This document shows positions 36,814-45,092 of a stretch of 64,000 bases of DNA, piece after piece (position 1 is the stretch's first letter; every line of letters begins with the position of its first letter). Below the pieces are notes generated by a model. It made no database searches. It saw only the letters and a program-made list of their open reading frames with translations, and had not been told where the DNA came from. The translations under genes were made by a program, and so were the position numbers. Origin of the DNA: Gaoshiqia sp050178015 (lineage in GTDB: Bacteria > Bacteroidota > Bacteroidia > Bacteroidales > Prolixibacteraceae); the NCBI GenBank assembly GCA_050178015.1, contig JBFXGM010000027.1, forward strand, positions 1 through 64,000. The letters run 5' to 3'.

Positions 36814-37566
36814 ATGAAACAGCTGATTTTCATATTTACCGTTCTTTTTCTCGTCAGCCTGCAGCCTGTACAGGCGCAGGACGATGACTTGATTGACCCG
36901 GTTTTGCTGCATTTGAAAGGGAAACTGGTTAGCAAAGACGACGGACTTCCGGTGTCTTTCGCCCATATCGTCAACATGCGCACCCATGGTGGGACGACCA
37001 CCGATGCCCTGGGCCGTTTTTCGATGGAAGTGCTGAATGTGGACAGCCTGGGCATTTCGGCCATGGGGTATGTAAAAGAATACGTACGCATCCCGCATTT
37101 TCACAACGAAGACAGTGTGCTGGTCATTCAGGCGCGCCCCATCCGTTATGCAATTGGCGAGGTAAAGGTAACCGGCGAGGCCAACAAGGTAAACATGGAC
37201 GGCATTTCAACCGGCAAACCCGTCAACATTTCCCCCGAGCTGCGGGGTGACTCCTACAACTCGAAACCGCCCTGGTACGCAGCCATCTTTTCACCGGCCT
37301 CCTTCCTGCAATACCATATCAGCCGGCGCGAGAAAGAAAAAAGAGAGGTACGCGCTGCCATGATCAGCGACCAGCAATGGGAATACCTGTCGCAGTTTTA
37401 CAACAAGGATATGGTCCGGTCGCTCACGGGATTAAATGATCAGGAAGCGGATAAGTTCATGATCTATTTCAATTCAAAATCGGTTTTAACGGCCCGTTCC
37501 ACCGAATACGATGTCCGCGAAGCTATTCTGAAACAATATGAACTGTACAAACTGGAACAGGAATAA
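36814..37566 (+). CDS. Exported protein with carboxypeptidase-like regulatory domain
   Basis: This 250-residue protein has a signal peptide (cleaved after VQAQ). A beta-sandwich of the carboxypeptidase regulatory type (about 30-105) follows, with LKGKLVSKDDGLPVSFAHI and TTTDALGRFSMEV, as in the N-terminus of TonB-linked SusC proteins. The C-terminal 140 residues are helical and charged, and I do not recognise them. No receptor or plug follows. The ATG at 36814 is preferred to TTG at 36805. A -7-like TATTTTTG ends only 6 bases before the ATG. Confidence 0.8.
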   Translation: MKQLIFIFTVLFLVSLQPVQAQDDDLIDPVLLHLKGKLVSKDDGLPVSFAHIVNMRTHGGTTTDALGRFSMEVLNVDSLGISAMGYVKEYVRIPHFHNEDSVLVIQARPIRYAIGEVKVTGEANKVNMDGISTGKPVNISPELRGDSYNSKPPWYAAIFSPASFLQYHISRREKEKREVRAAMISDQQWEYLSQFYNKDMVRSLTGLNDQEADKFMIYFNSKSVLTARSTEYDVREAILKQYELYKLEQE

Positions 37567-37634
37567 GTTTCAGTTTCCATTTATCGGTATTATTGCCGGA
37601 TTTTTACGACCTTTGCCCCGATTGTAATGAAATT

Positions 37635-38456
37635 ATGAAGCAGAAAAATTATTCAACCGGAGGAAAAGATTTCCGGCAAAAGTCGCAGGAAAAGGAGAAA
37701 CACGTTCATCCTGAAAAACGAAAAATAACGATCGTAAAAAAGGGCGACGAACAAATCCGCCTGAACCGTTTTATTGCCAATGCCGGAATCTGTTCGCGCC
37801 GTGAGGCCGACAAACTTATTACCGAAGGGGAAATCACCGTTAACGGACAGGTAGTGACCGAGTTGGGCGCCAAGGTAAGCAAAAGCGACCGGGTAGAGTA
37901 CAAAGGCAAACCGCTCGATACGGAGAAAAAAGTGTACCTGCTGCTAAACAAACCCCGCGGCTACGTGACCACCCTGGATGACCCGCATGCCGAACATACC
38001 GTAATGGAACTGGTTGAAAATGCCTGCGACGAACGCATCTACCCCGTTGGCCGCCTCGACAAAGAAACTTCGGGCGTGTTGCTGTTTACCAACGACGGCG
38101 AACTGGCCACCAAACTCACCCACCCCAGTTTCGAGCGAAAGAAAATTTACCATGTTTTCCTGAATGAACCGTTTCTGGAAGAACACCTGGAACAGGTGAA
38201 GAAAGGGATTGAGCTGGAAGATGGAATGATTGCCGCCGATACCATCAGTTATGTCGATGAAAACGATAAAACCCAGGTAGGCATTGAAATCCACTCCGGG
38301 AAAAACCGCATTGTACGCCGTATTTTTGCCCACTTTGGCTATAAAGTAGCCCGGCTCGACCGTGTTTTCTTTGCCGGCCTGACCAAGAAAAACCTTCCCC
38401 GCGGAAGATGGCGTTTTCTTACGCCAAAAGAAATCGGTTTCCTCAAAATGACATGA
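37635..38456 (+). CDS. RsuA/RluB-family pseudouridine synthase
   Basis: This 273-residue enzyme has a basic N-terminal tail (Lys/Arg-rich, 1-45), an S4 RNA-binding domain (about 45-105, RLNRFIANAGICSRREADKL) and a synthase domain. Its GRLDKETSGVLLF motif contains the catalytic Asp. It isomerises uridine in rRNA, and the RluB/RluE/RluF target cannot be assigned. Start 37635 removes a non-family stretch present in the longer frame from 37593. Confidence 0.9.
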   Translation: MKQKNYSTGGKDFRQKSQEKEKHVHPEKRKITIVKKGDEQIRLNRFIANAGICSRREADKLITEGEITVNGQVVTELGAKVSKSDRVEYKGKPLDTEKKVYLLLNKPRGYVTTLDDPHAEHTVMELVENACDERIYPVGRLDKETSGVLLFTNDGELATKLTHPSFERKKIYHVFLNEPFLEEHLEQVKKGIELEDGMIAADTISYVDENDKTQVGIEIHSGKNRIVRRIFAHFGYKVARLDRVFFAGLTKKNLPRGRWRFLTPKEIGFLKMT

Positions 38457-38522
38457 TGTAAACTATTCAATCGTCACTTGTAAATCATCAATTACTTAGT
38501 TCCGAGATCTTAAAGTCCCGCT

Positions 38523-39011
38523 TTGGAGAAGGAGTTTGTTAAAATAATCAGCGAAAACCAGGGAATCATCCACAAGGTGTGTTCCATCTACTGCGATTCG
38601 GAAGAAGACCGGCGGGACCTTTTTCAGGAAATTCTTGCCCAGCTGTGGAAGTCGTACCCTTCGTTTCGGAACGAGTCCAAGTTCACCACCTGGATGTATC
38701 GGGTAGCGCTGAATACCGCCATTACCAGCTTCAAAAAAAATAAACGTCAGCCCGGCCAAAACGGACTGGAAATCGAATCGGTGCAATTGGCACACGAAGA
38801 ATACGATCCCGAGATGGAAGAACAAATGCGCCTGCTAAACACGGCTGTCGCCCAGCTCACCGGCATCGAAAAGTCAATCATCCTGCTGTTTCTTGAAAAC
38901 AAGAAATACGAAGAAATTGCCGAGATTACCGGCATCACCCAGAATTACGTACGGGTGAAGATGAACCGCATCAAGCACAAGTTGAAGAAATACATGAACG
39001 TGGAAGAATAA
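38523..39011 (+). CDS. ECF-type RNA polymerase sigma factor
   Basis: This 162-residue sigma factor has region 2 (about 10-80, EDRRDLFQEILAQLWKSY and FTTWMYRVALNTAI) and region 4 (about 105-158, YEEIAEITGITQNYVRVKMN). The only plausible start is TTG at 38523. A TAA stands four codons upstream in frame and no ATG occurs before residue 80. One base after its stop lies a four-helix membrane protein, the likely partner. Confidence 0.92.
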   Translation: MEKEFVKIISENQGIIHKVCSIYCDSEEDRRDLFQEILAQLWKSYPSFRNESKFTTWMYRVALNTAITSFKKNKRQPGQNGLEIESVQLAHEEYDPEMEEQMRLLNTAVAQLTGIEKSIILLFLENKKYEEIAEITGITQNYVRVKMNRIKHKLKKYMNVEE

Positions 39012-39012
39012 C

Positions 39013-39690
39013 ATGGAACTGAAAGATTTAAAATCGGCATGGAGCAAATACGCATCAACCGAGGCCAACAGGCACCGGCTGAACGAGGCGGACTTGCACG
39101 ACCTGCTGAAAAAGCGCACCAAAGGCCTGATTGAGCGAATCGACCGTAACATCAAGATTGGCTTTGCCTTCTTGCTGCTGCTCACCCTGTTTTTCGTTAT
39201 CGACGATTTTGTACTGACCCCGCTTTTGTCAGACGGACTGAAAGTTCCGGGCTGGATTTTGCTGATCGACGGAATCAACACACTTTTTATCTTGGGAACG
39301 TTCGCTTATTTCAGCCTGAGTTACTATGCGGTAAAACGAAATTACTCGCAGGGAAATGATTTGCGCCAAGTGCTGAAATCGATCATCCATATTCTGAACA
39401 CGTACCGGAAACTCTTTTACCTGGCCCTGGGCATTTTATTGCTGGTCTTCAGTGTTGGCTTTATTACCGGTATGTTTTTCGGCGTTGAAATAGCCGCCCA
39501 CCGTCAAGGCGTGGCCGTTGAAGACCTCAACCAGGCACAAATGACCCGTCAAATGATTATCGGCCTGTTGGTCTTGCTGTCCATCATCACCGGTTTGTTC
39601 TTCTTCTTTCGCATGGGCTTCCGCAAATTGTACGGCAAGTACATTTTACAACTGGAAGAAACGTTGAAAGAGCTGGAAGAAATGGCCTAA
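39013..39690 (+). CDS. Four-helix membrane protein, putative anti-sigma partner
   Basis: This 225-residue protein has a cytoplasmic helical N-terminus (1-47, ELKDLKSAWSKYAS) and four membrane segments (48-66, 82-103, 134-157, 181-199). A charged C-terminal helix follows. It starts one base after the ECF sigma factor stop, so the two form an operon. The N-terminal helix could bind the sigma factor. No zinc anti-sigma motif is present, so the role is inferred from position. Confidence 0.65.
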   Translation: MELKDLKSAWSKYASTEANRHRLNEADLHDLLKKRTKGLIERIDRNIKIGFAFLLLLTLFFVIDDFVLTPLLSDGLKVPGWILLIDGINTLFILGTFAYFSLSYYAVKRNYSQGNDLRQVLKSIIHILNTYRKLFYLALGILLLVFSVGFITGMFFGVEIAAHRQGVAVEDLNQAQMTRQMIIGLLVLLSIITGLFFFFRMGFRKLYGKYILQLEETLKELEEMA

Positions 39691-39885
39691 TTCCCTCATT
39701 GTCAATATTCAACAAAATAAAGATATTCCTTCCTTTTTACTACTTCCTACGGTACGTTTCATTACCATTTACAGTAGCTCAACAATCAAAAAATACGTTA
39801 AAACACTTAGTTGAGAATATGTCTTTGTGCTGTTTCAAGCCTCATTACACGGTGGTAGCTTTATCCTACCAAAAATCAATATAAC

Positions 39886-40566
39886 ATGACCCTGTACGAG
39901 ATGCTGCAGCGGGACGTCCGTTTTTTGGAAGGGCTGAAAGCTTGCATGAATTGCGGCATTTGCACCGCCATTTGCCCGGCTGCCGAATTTTTCGACTACG
40001 ATCCCCGCATGTTGGCCGTGGAAGTCCAGTCGCGCGATGATTCAAGGATTGAAAAACTGTTGCGCAGCGAAACAATCTGGTATTGCGGGCAATGCATGTC
40101 GTGCAAAACCCGTTGCCCCCGGGGAAATTGCCCGGGACTGATCATCAATGCCCTGCGGAAGTTATCGCAGGAACTTGGCTATTTCACCGAAAGCCGCCGA
40201 GGCCGCCAGCAATATGCCCTCAAAAAGACCCTTATCGAAAATATTCTTCAACGAGGCTACTGCATCCATCCTGACAGTCTGACACCCGAACTTCATCCCG
40301 AACAAGGACCTGTTTGGGAATGGTTTTTCAACCATCGCGAAGAACTGTACGAACGTCTTGGCGCAAACCTCGACAAAGAAGGGGCAGGTACCCTGCGCAA
40401 AATATCGCCGGACGTATTGGCGGAGCTCAAGGCTATTTTCGACGAATCAGGTGCGACAGCTTTTCATGAAAAAATTGAACGTTACAGCCTAAAGAAAGCC
40501 AAAGAAATAGGAATAGAAGACCACGAAATGGAAGACTATTTCAAGCTCGTTTTCACAAATAATTAA
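39886..40566 (+). CDS. HdrC-like iron-sulfur protein with C-terminal extension
   Basis: This 226-residue ferredoxin-like subunit is first of the Hdr operon. Cluster 1 is held by Cys20, Cys23, Cys26 and Cys30 (CMNCGICTAIC). Cluster 2 is held by Cys67, Cys70, Cys73 and Cys77 (CGQCMSCKTRC), with Cys82 extra. The first 95 residues match HdrC. The last 130 form an extension not found in classical HdrC, whose role is unknown. HdrC normally carries electrons between HdrA and HdrB. It lies 10 bases before the HdrB-like gene. The 195-base leader holds a small hairpin (39853-39871). Confidence 0.85.
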   Translation: MTLYEMLQRDVRFLEGLKACMNCGICTAICPAAEFFDYDPRMLAVEVQSRDDSRIEKLLRSETIWYCGQCMSCKTRCPRGNCPGLIINALRKLSQELGYFTESRRGRQQYALKKTLIENILQRGYCIHPDSLTPELHPEQGPVWEWFFNHREELYERLGANLDKEGAGTLRKISPDVLAELKAIFDESGATAFHEKIERYSLKKAKEIGIEDHEMEDYFKLVFTNN

Positions 40567-40576
40567 ACCGAAACGA

Positions 40577-41659
40577 ATGAAACATCAGGCAAAATCGCGC
40601 ATTTGGAGCGACTACCAAAAAAGCATTCCGGAAGATGGCTTTTATTATCTGCGCAGTTGTATCCGGCAAAACTTTTTCCCGGGATCGGAGCGGGCCTTTT
40701 TGCAGATCATGCAAAACGATTTGGGAAAAGATGTGTTCGACGACCCCAAACACACCACCTGCACCGGCATTGCTTACCACTCCGACCTGTTGCCGTTTGA
40801 AACACTGCAAACCGTTGTTGCCCGCCAGTTCGCCTTGATGGCCGAGGCTGGCTACCGCAACCTGGCCGTCTCGTGTGTTACCTCGTTTGGCATTTATTCG
40901 GAAGTGCTGGAAACCTGGAAAGAGTTTCCCGAAGAAATGGAAAAGGCCCGCAACTACTTGCGAAAAGCTACCGGGCGCGAATTGGCCATCCCTGAAAATG
41001 TGGCCCATTGCAGCGATATCTTTTATCATTTCAGAAACGAGATTGCCGCGCATCAGCAACACGCACTGGTCAATTCTGAAACAGGCCAACCCTTAAAAAT
41101 TGTGGAGCACATTGGCTGCCACTATGCCAAGATGTTTCCGGGGAAAGGCGTTGGCGGTGCCGAATTTTCGTGCGTGCTGAGCGGAATGATCGAAGCTTGG
41201 GGCGGCGAAGTGGTTGACTACCCCGAACGGCGCCATTGCTGTGGGTTCGGGTTCCGGCAGTACCTGATCATGGCCAACCGCGGGTACTCCGTTTCCAATT
41301 CGAAAAAGAAATTTGAATCGATGCAACCCTACCAGCCCGATGCCATTATTTGCAATTGCCCCGGCTGTACGATGTTTCTGGATAAATGGCAATATACCAT
41401 TGGTGAGTTGGAAGGAAAAACCTATGGCGGTGAAGGCCGGGGAATCCCGGTGCTGACTTACGAAGAACTGGCCGGACTGGTGTTGGGCTACGATCCGTGG
41501 GATTTGGGACTGCAAATGCACCAGGTGGATTGCGAACCCTTACTTCAAAAAATGGGCATCAAATACAACCCTGACCTGAAATACCGGGGACTGAACGGGA
41601 AAGACTTGGGAAAACCCGTCGTGCCGAATTGCTTTAACCAGGCAGTCCATTCCTTCTAA
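40577..41659 (+). CDS. HdrB-like protein with one degenerate CCG domain
   Basis: This 360-residue protein has two CCG-type domains, which in HdrB each bind a noncubane iron-sulfur cluster. The C-terminal domain is complete: Cys181, Cys221-Cys222 and Cys261-x2-Cys264 (CNCPGC). The N-terminal one keeps Cys28, Cys62 and Cys100. It has Thr61 where the first of the paired cysteines should be and Ser103 where the last should be. Only one active noncubane cluster is therefore expected. It lies between HdrC-like and HdrA-like genes, spaced 10 and 12 bases. Confidence 0.85.
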   Translation: MKHQAKSRIWSDYQKSIPEDGFYYLRSCIRQNFFPGSERAFLQIMQNDLGKDVFDDPKHTTCTGIAYHSDLLPFETLQTVVARQFALMAEAGYRNLAVSCVTSFGIYSEVLETWKEFPEEMEKARNYLRKATGRELAIPENVAHCSDIFYHFRNEIAAHQQHALVNSETGQPLKIVEHIGCHYAKMFPGKGVGGAEFSCVLSGMIEAWGGEVVDYPERRHCCGFGFRQYLIMANRGYSVSNSKKKFESMQPYQPDAIICNCPGCTMFLDKWQYTIGELEGKTYGGEGRGIPVLTYEELAGLVLGYDPWDLGLQMHQVDCEPLLQKMGIKYNPDLKYRGLNGKDLGKPVVPNCFNQAVHSF

Positions 41660-41671
41660 CCCGAAAAGAAG

Positions 41672-42703
41672 ATGAACAAACCAAAGAAAGTAATTACGAT
41701 TGGCGGAGGAGTTGCCGGAACCGAGGTTTCCTCCCTGCTGGCTGAGCTGGGATACGATGTCACACTGATAGAAAAGAATTCGCAAACAGGTGGAAAACTA
41801 AACGGCTGGAGCCATCTTTTCCCTACGGGAAGGCCAGCCAGCCAGGTAGCAGAATTCCTACAACACAAGGTTCAACGAAATTCGTTTAAGACGATTTGCC
41901 AAACCGATGTATCACAGGTCGTTTTCGTGAACAGGTCGTTTCTGGTAAAAACATCAGGAGATGAAAGATTGCCAGCCGATGCCGTGGTCATCAGCACCGG
42001 TTTTGAGATTTTTGACGCCACCCGAAAAGAAGAGTACGGCTATTCGGTTTATGAAAACGTGATTACTTCGGTGGACCTGGAAAACCGGTTGAAAGCCGGA
42101 GCTCCAATTACCACTGCTGCCGGAACCAAACCATGCCGGATTGCCTTTATCCACTGCGTCGGTTCGCGCGATGAGAAATGCGGCAACCACCATTGCTCCA
42201 AAGTGTGCTGCGTTACCGGGGTAAAACAGGCAACCGAGCTGGCCAAACAACTGCCGCAAACGGAGATTTTCTGCTTCTACATGGATTTGCGGATGTTTGG
42301 CCTGCCTTATGAATCGATGTACCGCCAAGCACAGGAAAAGTATAACATTCAGTTTATCCGCGGGCGGTTGTCCGAAGCCGCCGAAAATGCCGATGGAACG
42401 TTGCAGATAAAAGCGGAGGACACCCTTTCGGGCCGTCCGCTGAAAATGCGGGTTGACCTGGTAGTGTTGCTGGTGGGAATGGTCCCCGGGAAAAACACCA
42501 CGCGCATGGCCGACTTGTTTGAACTGCAACGCGAACCGAACGGCTTCCTGCAAACCGAAGACCCGCACCTGTTCAAAAACCGGTCGTCCCGACAGGGCGT
42601 TTTTCTTGCCGGTACCTGTACCGGTCCGATGACGGTTGACGAAACACTCGATCATGCCCGCTCAGCGGCGCTCGATGTTCACCATTATCTTCAAAACAAA
42701 TGA
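41672..42703 (+). CDS. Minimal HdrA-like flavoprotein
   Basis: This 343-residue FAD protein has a Rossmann start IGGGVAGTEVSSLLAELG (10-27) and Glu34 for the ribose. An iron-sulfur site lies at Cys162, Cys175, Cys179 and Cys180 (HCVGSRDE ... CSKVCC), with the spacing of the HdrA cluster. The C-terminal FAD block is VFLAGTCTGPMTVDETL. It lacks the N-terminal cluster domain and the C-terminal ferredoxin domain of methanogen HdrA, so it resembles QmoA/sHdrA. Flavin-based bifurcation is possible but not shown. Its last four bases overlap the next gene (ATGA). Confidence 0.88.
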   Translation: MNKPKKVITIGGGVAGTEVSSLLAELGYDVTLIEKNSQTGGKLNGWSHLFPTGRPASQVAEFLQHKVQRNSFKTICQTDVSQVVFVNRSFLVKTSGDERLPADAVVISTGFEIFDATRKEEYGYSVYENVITSVDLENRLKAGAPITTAAGTKPCRIAFIHCVGSRDEKCGNHHCSKVCCVTGVKQATELAKQLPQTEIFCFYMDLRMFGLPYESMYRQAQEKYNIQFIRGRLSEAAENADGTLQIKAEDTLSGRPLKMRVDLVVLLVGMVPGKNTTRMADLFELQREPNGFLQTEDPHLFKNRSSRQGVFLAGTCTGPMTVDETLDHARSAALDVHHYLQNK

Positions 42704-43044
42704 ATGCCTTTGGATTTAAACTGATAGAACCTCGCAGCATCGACTTCGACCAGTTTGATGGCCGCTTGCTGAACGAGATACTCGAAAAAGAGCCCTCCTT
42801 CAAGATTTGCCTGTCGTGTGGGGGATGCACGGCCACCTGCAATGCCGGCACGCTGATCGACTTCAACATCCGGAAAATGAACTTGCTGTTGCGCCGCGGT
42901 GAAATTACCGGCTTGGCACAAGAAATCGACAAATGCATGCTTTGCGGAAAATGCATGCTGGTGTGCCCCCGGGGAATCAACATCCGAAATGTGATTATGC
43001 TCCTGAAAAAAGGATTGGTTCAGTACCGAAACGAAAAAGTTTGA
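42700..43044 (+). CDS. Second HdrC-like iron-sulfur protein
   Basis: This 114-residue ferredoxin-like protein has clusters at Cys37, Cys40, Cys43, Cys47 (CLSCGGCTATC) and Cys79, Cys82, Cys85, Cys89 (CMLCGKCMLVC). It is shorter than the first HdrC and has no extension. It overlaps the HdrA-like gene by four bases and ends three bases before the membrane subunit, so it probably links the flavoprotein to the membrane part. Confidence 0.88.
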   Translation: MNAFGFKLIEPRSIDFDQFDGRLLNEILEKEPSFKICLSCGGCTATCNAGTLIDFNIRKMNLLLRRGEITGLAQEIDKCMLCGKCMLVCPRGINIRNVIMLLKKGLVQYRNEKV

Positions 43045-43047
43045 CCT

Positions 43048-44874
43048 ATGGAAACGCCCTTGTTTACCTATCCTTTCTCAATCGGCCTGCTGTTTATTGT
43101 CTGCTTTCTGTTGGTTGTTTCGTGCATTTGGCTGGTAGGCATTTCCAAATCCGACAGAAAACTAATCCTTAAAAAAATACCAGGCCCGGCATCGCTGAAA
43201 GCGATTGGCGAAACCGTTATGGAAGCCCTGTTGCACCGGAAAATTTTCCGAAAAAACCCGGTACTGGGCTACATGCATACCAGCCTGGCTTTTGGCTGGT
43301 TTCTGCTGATTGTGGTTGGGCATCTGGAAGCGGCAGTCCATTACCACACCCTTCGCTTTCCGCTCTGGAAATCCATATTTTTTCGCTACGCCGAGCCAAC
43401 CCCTGCAACCGGGTTTGCCGGCCACTTCTTCGCGGCAATCATGGATCTTCTGTTGCTGCTGGTCCTTTCCGGTGTGGGTTTGGCCTATTACAAACGCTTC
43501 AACAGCCGGGCATTTGGCATGAAAAAAACGACCCAACTAAAAGTTGGCGACCGGGTTGCTTTAACAGCGCTCTGGCTTATTTTTCCGCTTCGTTTGATCG
43601 CCGAGGGCGTTAGCGCCGGACTGTACCGCAACGGAAGTTTTCTCACACAACCCACGGGGAATTTGTTGGCTGCTATTTTACCGCTTCCATTGTTGGAACA
43701 GCCTGTTTGGTGGGCCTACTCGTGTGCGTTGGGAGTCTTTTTTATTGCCATGCCCGTGTCGCGCTACATGCATATCCCGGTTGAAGTGCTGCTGATTTTT
43801 CTGAGAAGATACGGGGTGCGTTCGCAGAAACATGTAAACGGCTACACCAGGGTGCAGGTATTCTCCTGTTCGCGCTGCGGCATTTGCCTGGATAGTTGCC
43901 AGATGAACCATGCCAATATCCGGAATACCCAGTCGGTGTACGTGCTGAAACAAATCCGTGGGAGACGGTTGAGCGACGAACAGCTCTTCAACTGTCTGCT
44001 TTGCGGGCGTTGCCAAAAAGACTGCCCTGTCGGGATCGACCTGAACGATATCCGCATCACCCAACGGATTGAATCAACTGCCGAATACAACTCCACCTAC
44101 GATTACCTGAAAAACGGTCCAAGTCCGCAAGCTGATGTGATTTATTTTGCCGGATGCATGACCCACCTGACGCCATCGATCAAAAAGAGTATGCAAAAAT
44201 TGCTCAATTATGCCCGGGTCAATTACTGGTTCATGGACGAGCATAAAGCTCCCTGCTGCGGCAGGCCGCTCATCCAGGCCGGACAACTGGAGGCTGCCCA
44301 AAAACTGATTACCAACAACCGGGACAAAATCATGCAGTCGGGGGCACGCACGCTGGTGGTTTCATGCCCCATCTGTTACAAGGTTTTTTCAGAAGATTAC
44401 AGGCTGCCCAATGTCCGGGTGATGCACCACGCTGAATATCTGCTCGAACTGGTAAATCAGGGACTGTTGCCTGTTCATAATTCACCGAAACGCGTGGTTT
44501 ACCACGATCCGTGCGAACTTGGCCGTGGAAGCGGCATTTACGAGCAACCACGCCTGCTGCTGGGCCAGTATGTTGAGTTGGTGACGATGAAACATGAGAA
44601 AGAAGACGCATTTTGCTGTGGCGGAAGTTTGTCGAATATTAAGATTTCCATGCAGGATCGCGACCAGATCCGCGATAAGGTGCTGGAAGAATTTCAGCAA
44701 TACCAGCCTGAACAGATTGTAACGGCCTGCCCGTTGTGTAAAAAAACATTTACCAAAGGAACTGAGGTAGAAGTGCGCGACCTGGCGGAAATAGTCTGGG
44801 AAAGCGTATCAAAACAAACAATGGCTGAACAACTGCCCGTCAAACAGCTTGAACCGGAAGAAATATCTTCTTGA
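43048..44874 (+). CDS. HdrED fusion: membrane cytochrome b-like plus HdrD-like subunit
   Basis: This is a 608-residue fusion. Residues 1-250 have about six membrane segments with histidines (His77, His92, His98, His126, His242) that could bind heme b, as in NarI/HdrE. A ferredoxin pair follows: Cys274/277/280/284 and Cys316/319/322/326. Two complete CCG domains come next: Cys370, Cys403-404, Cys440, Cys443; and Cys489, Cys523-524, Cys561, Cys564. It resembles fused HdrE and HdrD or DsrM and DsrK. It probably exchanges electrons with menaquinone and reduces or oxidises a disulfide on the cytoplasmic side. The substrate is unknown. Confidence 0.88.
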   Translation: METPLFTYPFSIGLLFIVCFLLVVSCIWLVGISKSDRKLILKKIPGPASLKAIGETVMEALLHRKIFRKNPVLGYMHTSLAFGWFLLIVVGHLEAAVHYHTLRFPLWKSIFFRYAEPTPATGFAGHFFAAIMDLLLLLVLSGVGLAYYKRFNSRAFGMKKTTQLKVGDRVALTALWLIFPLRLIAEGVSAGLYRNGSFLTQPTGNLLAAILPLPLLEQPVWWAYSCALGVFFIAMPVSRYMHIPVEVLLIFLRRYGVRSQKHVNGYTRVQVFSCSRCGICLDSCQMNHANIRNTQSVYVLKQIRGRRLSDEQLFNCLLCGRCQKDCPVGIDLNDIRITQRIESTAEYNSTYDYLKNGPSPQADVIYFAGCMTHLTPSIKKSMQKLLNYARVNYWFMDEHKAPCCGRPLIQAGQLEAAQKLITNNRDKIMQSGARTLVVSCPICYKVFSEDYRLPNVRVMHHAEYLLELVNQGLLPVHNSPKRVVYHDPCELGRGSGIYEQPRLLLGQYVELVTMKHEKEDAFCCGGSLSNIKISMQDRDQIRDKVLEEFQQYQPEQIVTACPLCKKTFTKGTEVEVRDLAEIVWESVSKQTMAEQLPVKQLEPEEISS

Positions 44875-44890
44875 ATTATACGAACCGGAA

Positions 44891-45076
44891 ACTGACAAAC
44901 TGAAAACTGAGTCCACTCCGAAAAGTCAAAAACCCCTAAATCCCCTGAAGGGGACTTTGAAGAGTTCATTGATTTTCAACGAGTTCCCCCTTTATGGGTT
45001 AGGGGTAAAGAAGTTGGAAATCAATGAACTCAGACTTTTCGGAGCAGACTCAATACTGACAAACTGACAACTGGAA
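44891..45076. repeat. Fold-back repeat with flanking direct repeats
   Basis: Inverted arms are 44909-44927 with 45033-45051 (17 of 19 pairs) and 44962-44980 with 45013-45031 (18 of 19). A CCCCTGAAGGGG dyad and an ACCCCTAA/TTAGGGGT pair lie inside. Outside are direct repeats of the form ACTGACAAACTG (44891 and 45056). Such AGGGG-rich palindromic elements are common between genes in Bacteroidota. It holds no reading frame and may act as a terminator for the Hdr operon. Confidence 0.75.
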
Positions 45077-45092
45077 ACTGGGACCCCATTCC

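Noticed and set aside
39886..44874. Methanogen-type heterodisulfide reductase
   Set aside because: HdrA lacks the extra cluster domains, no hydrogenase partner is present, and the surrounding genes are bacterial. CoM-CoB is not an expected substrate.
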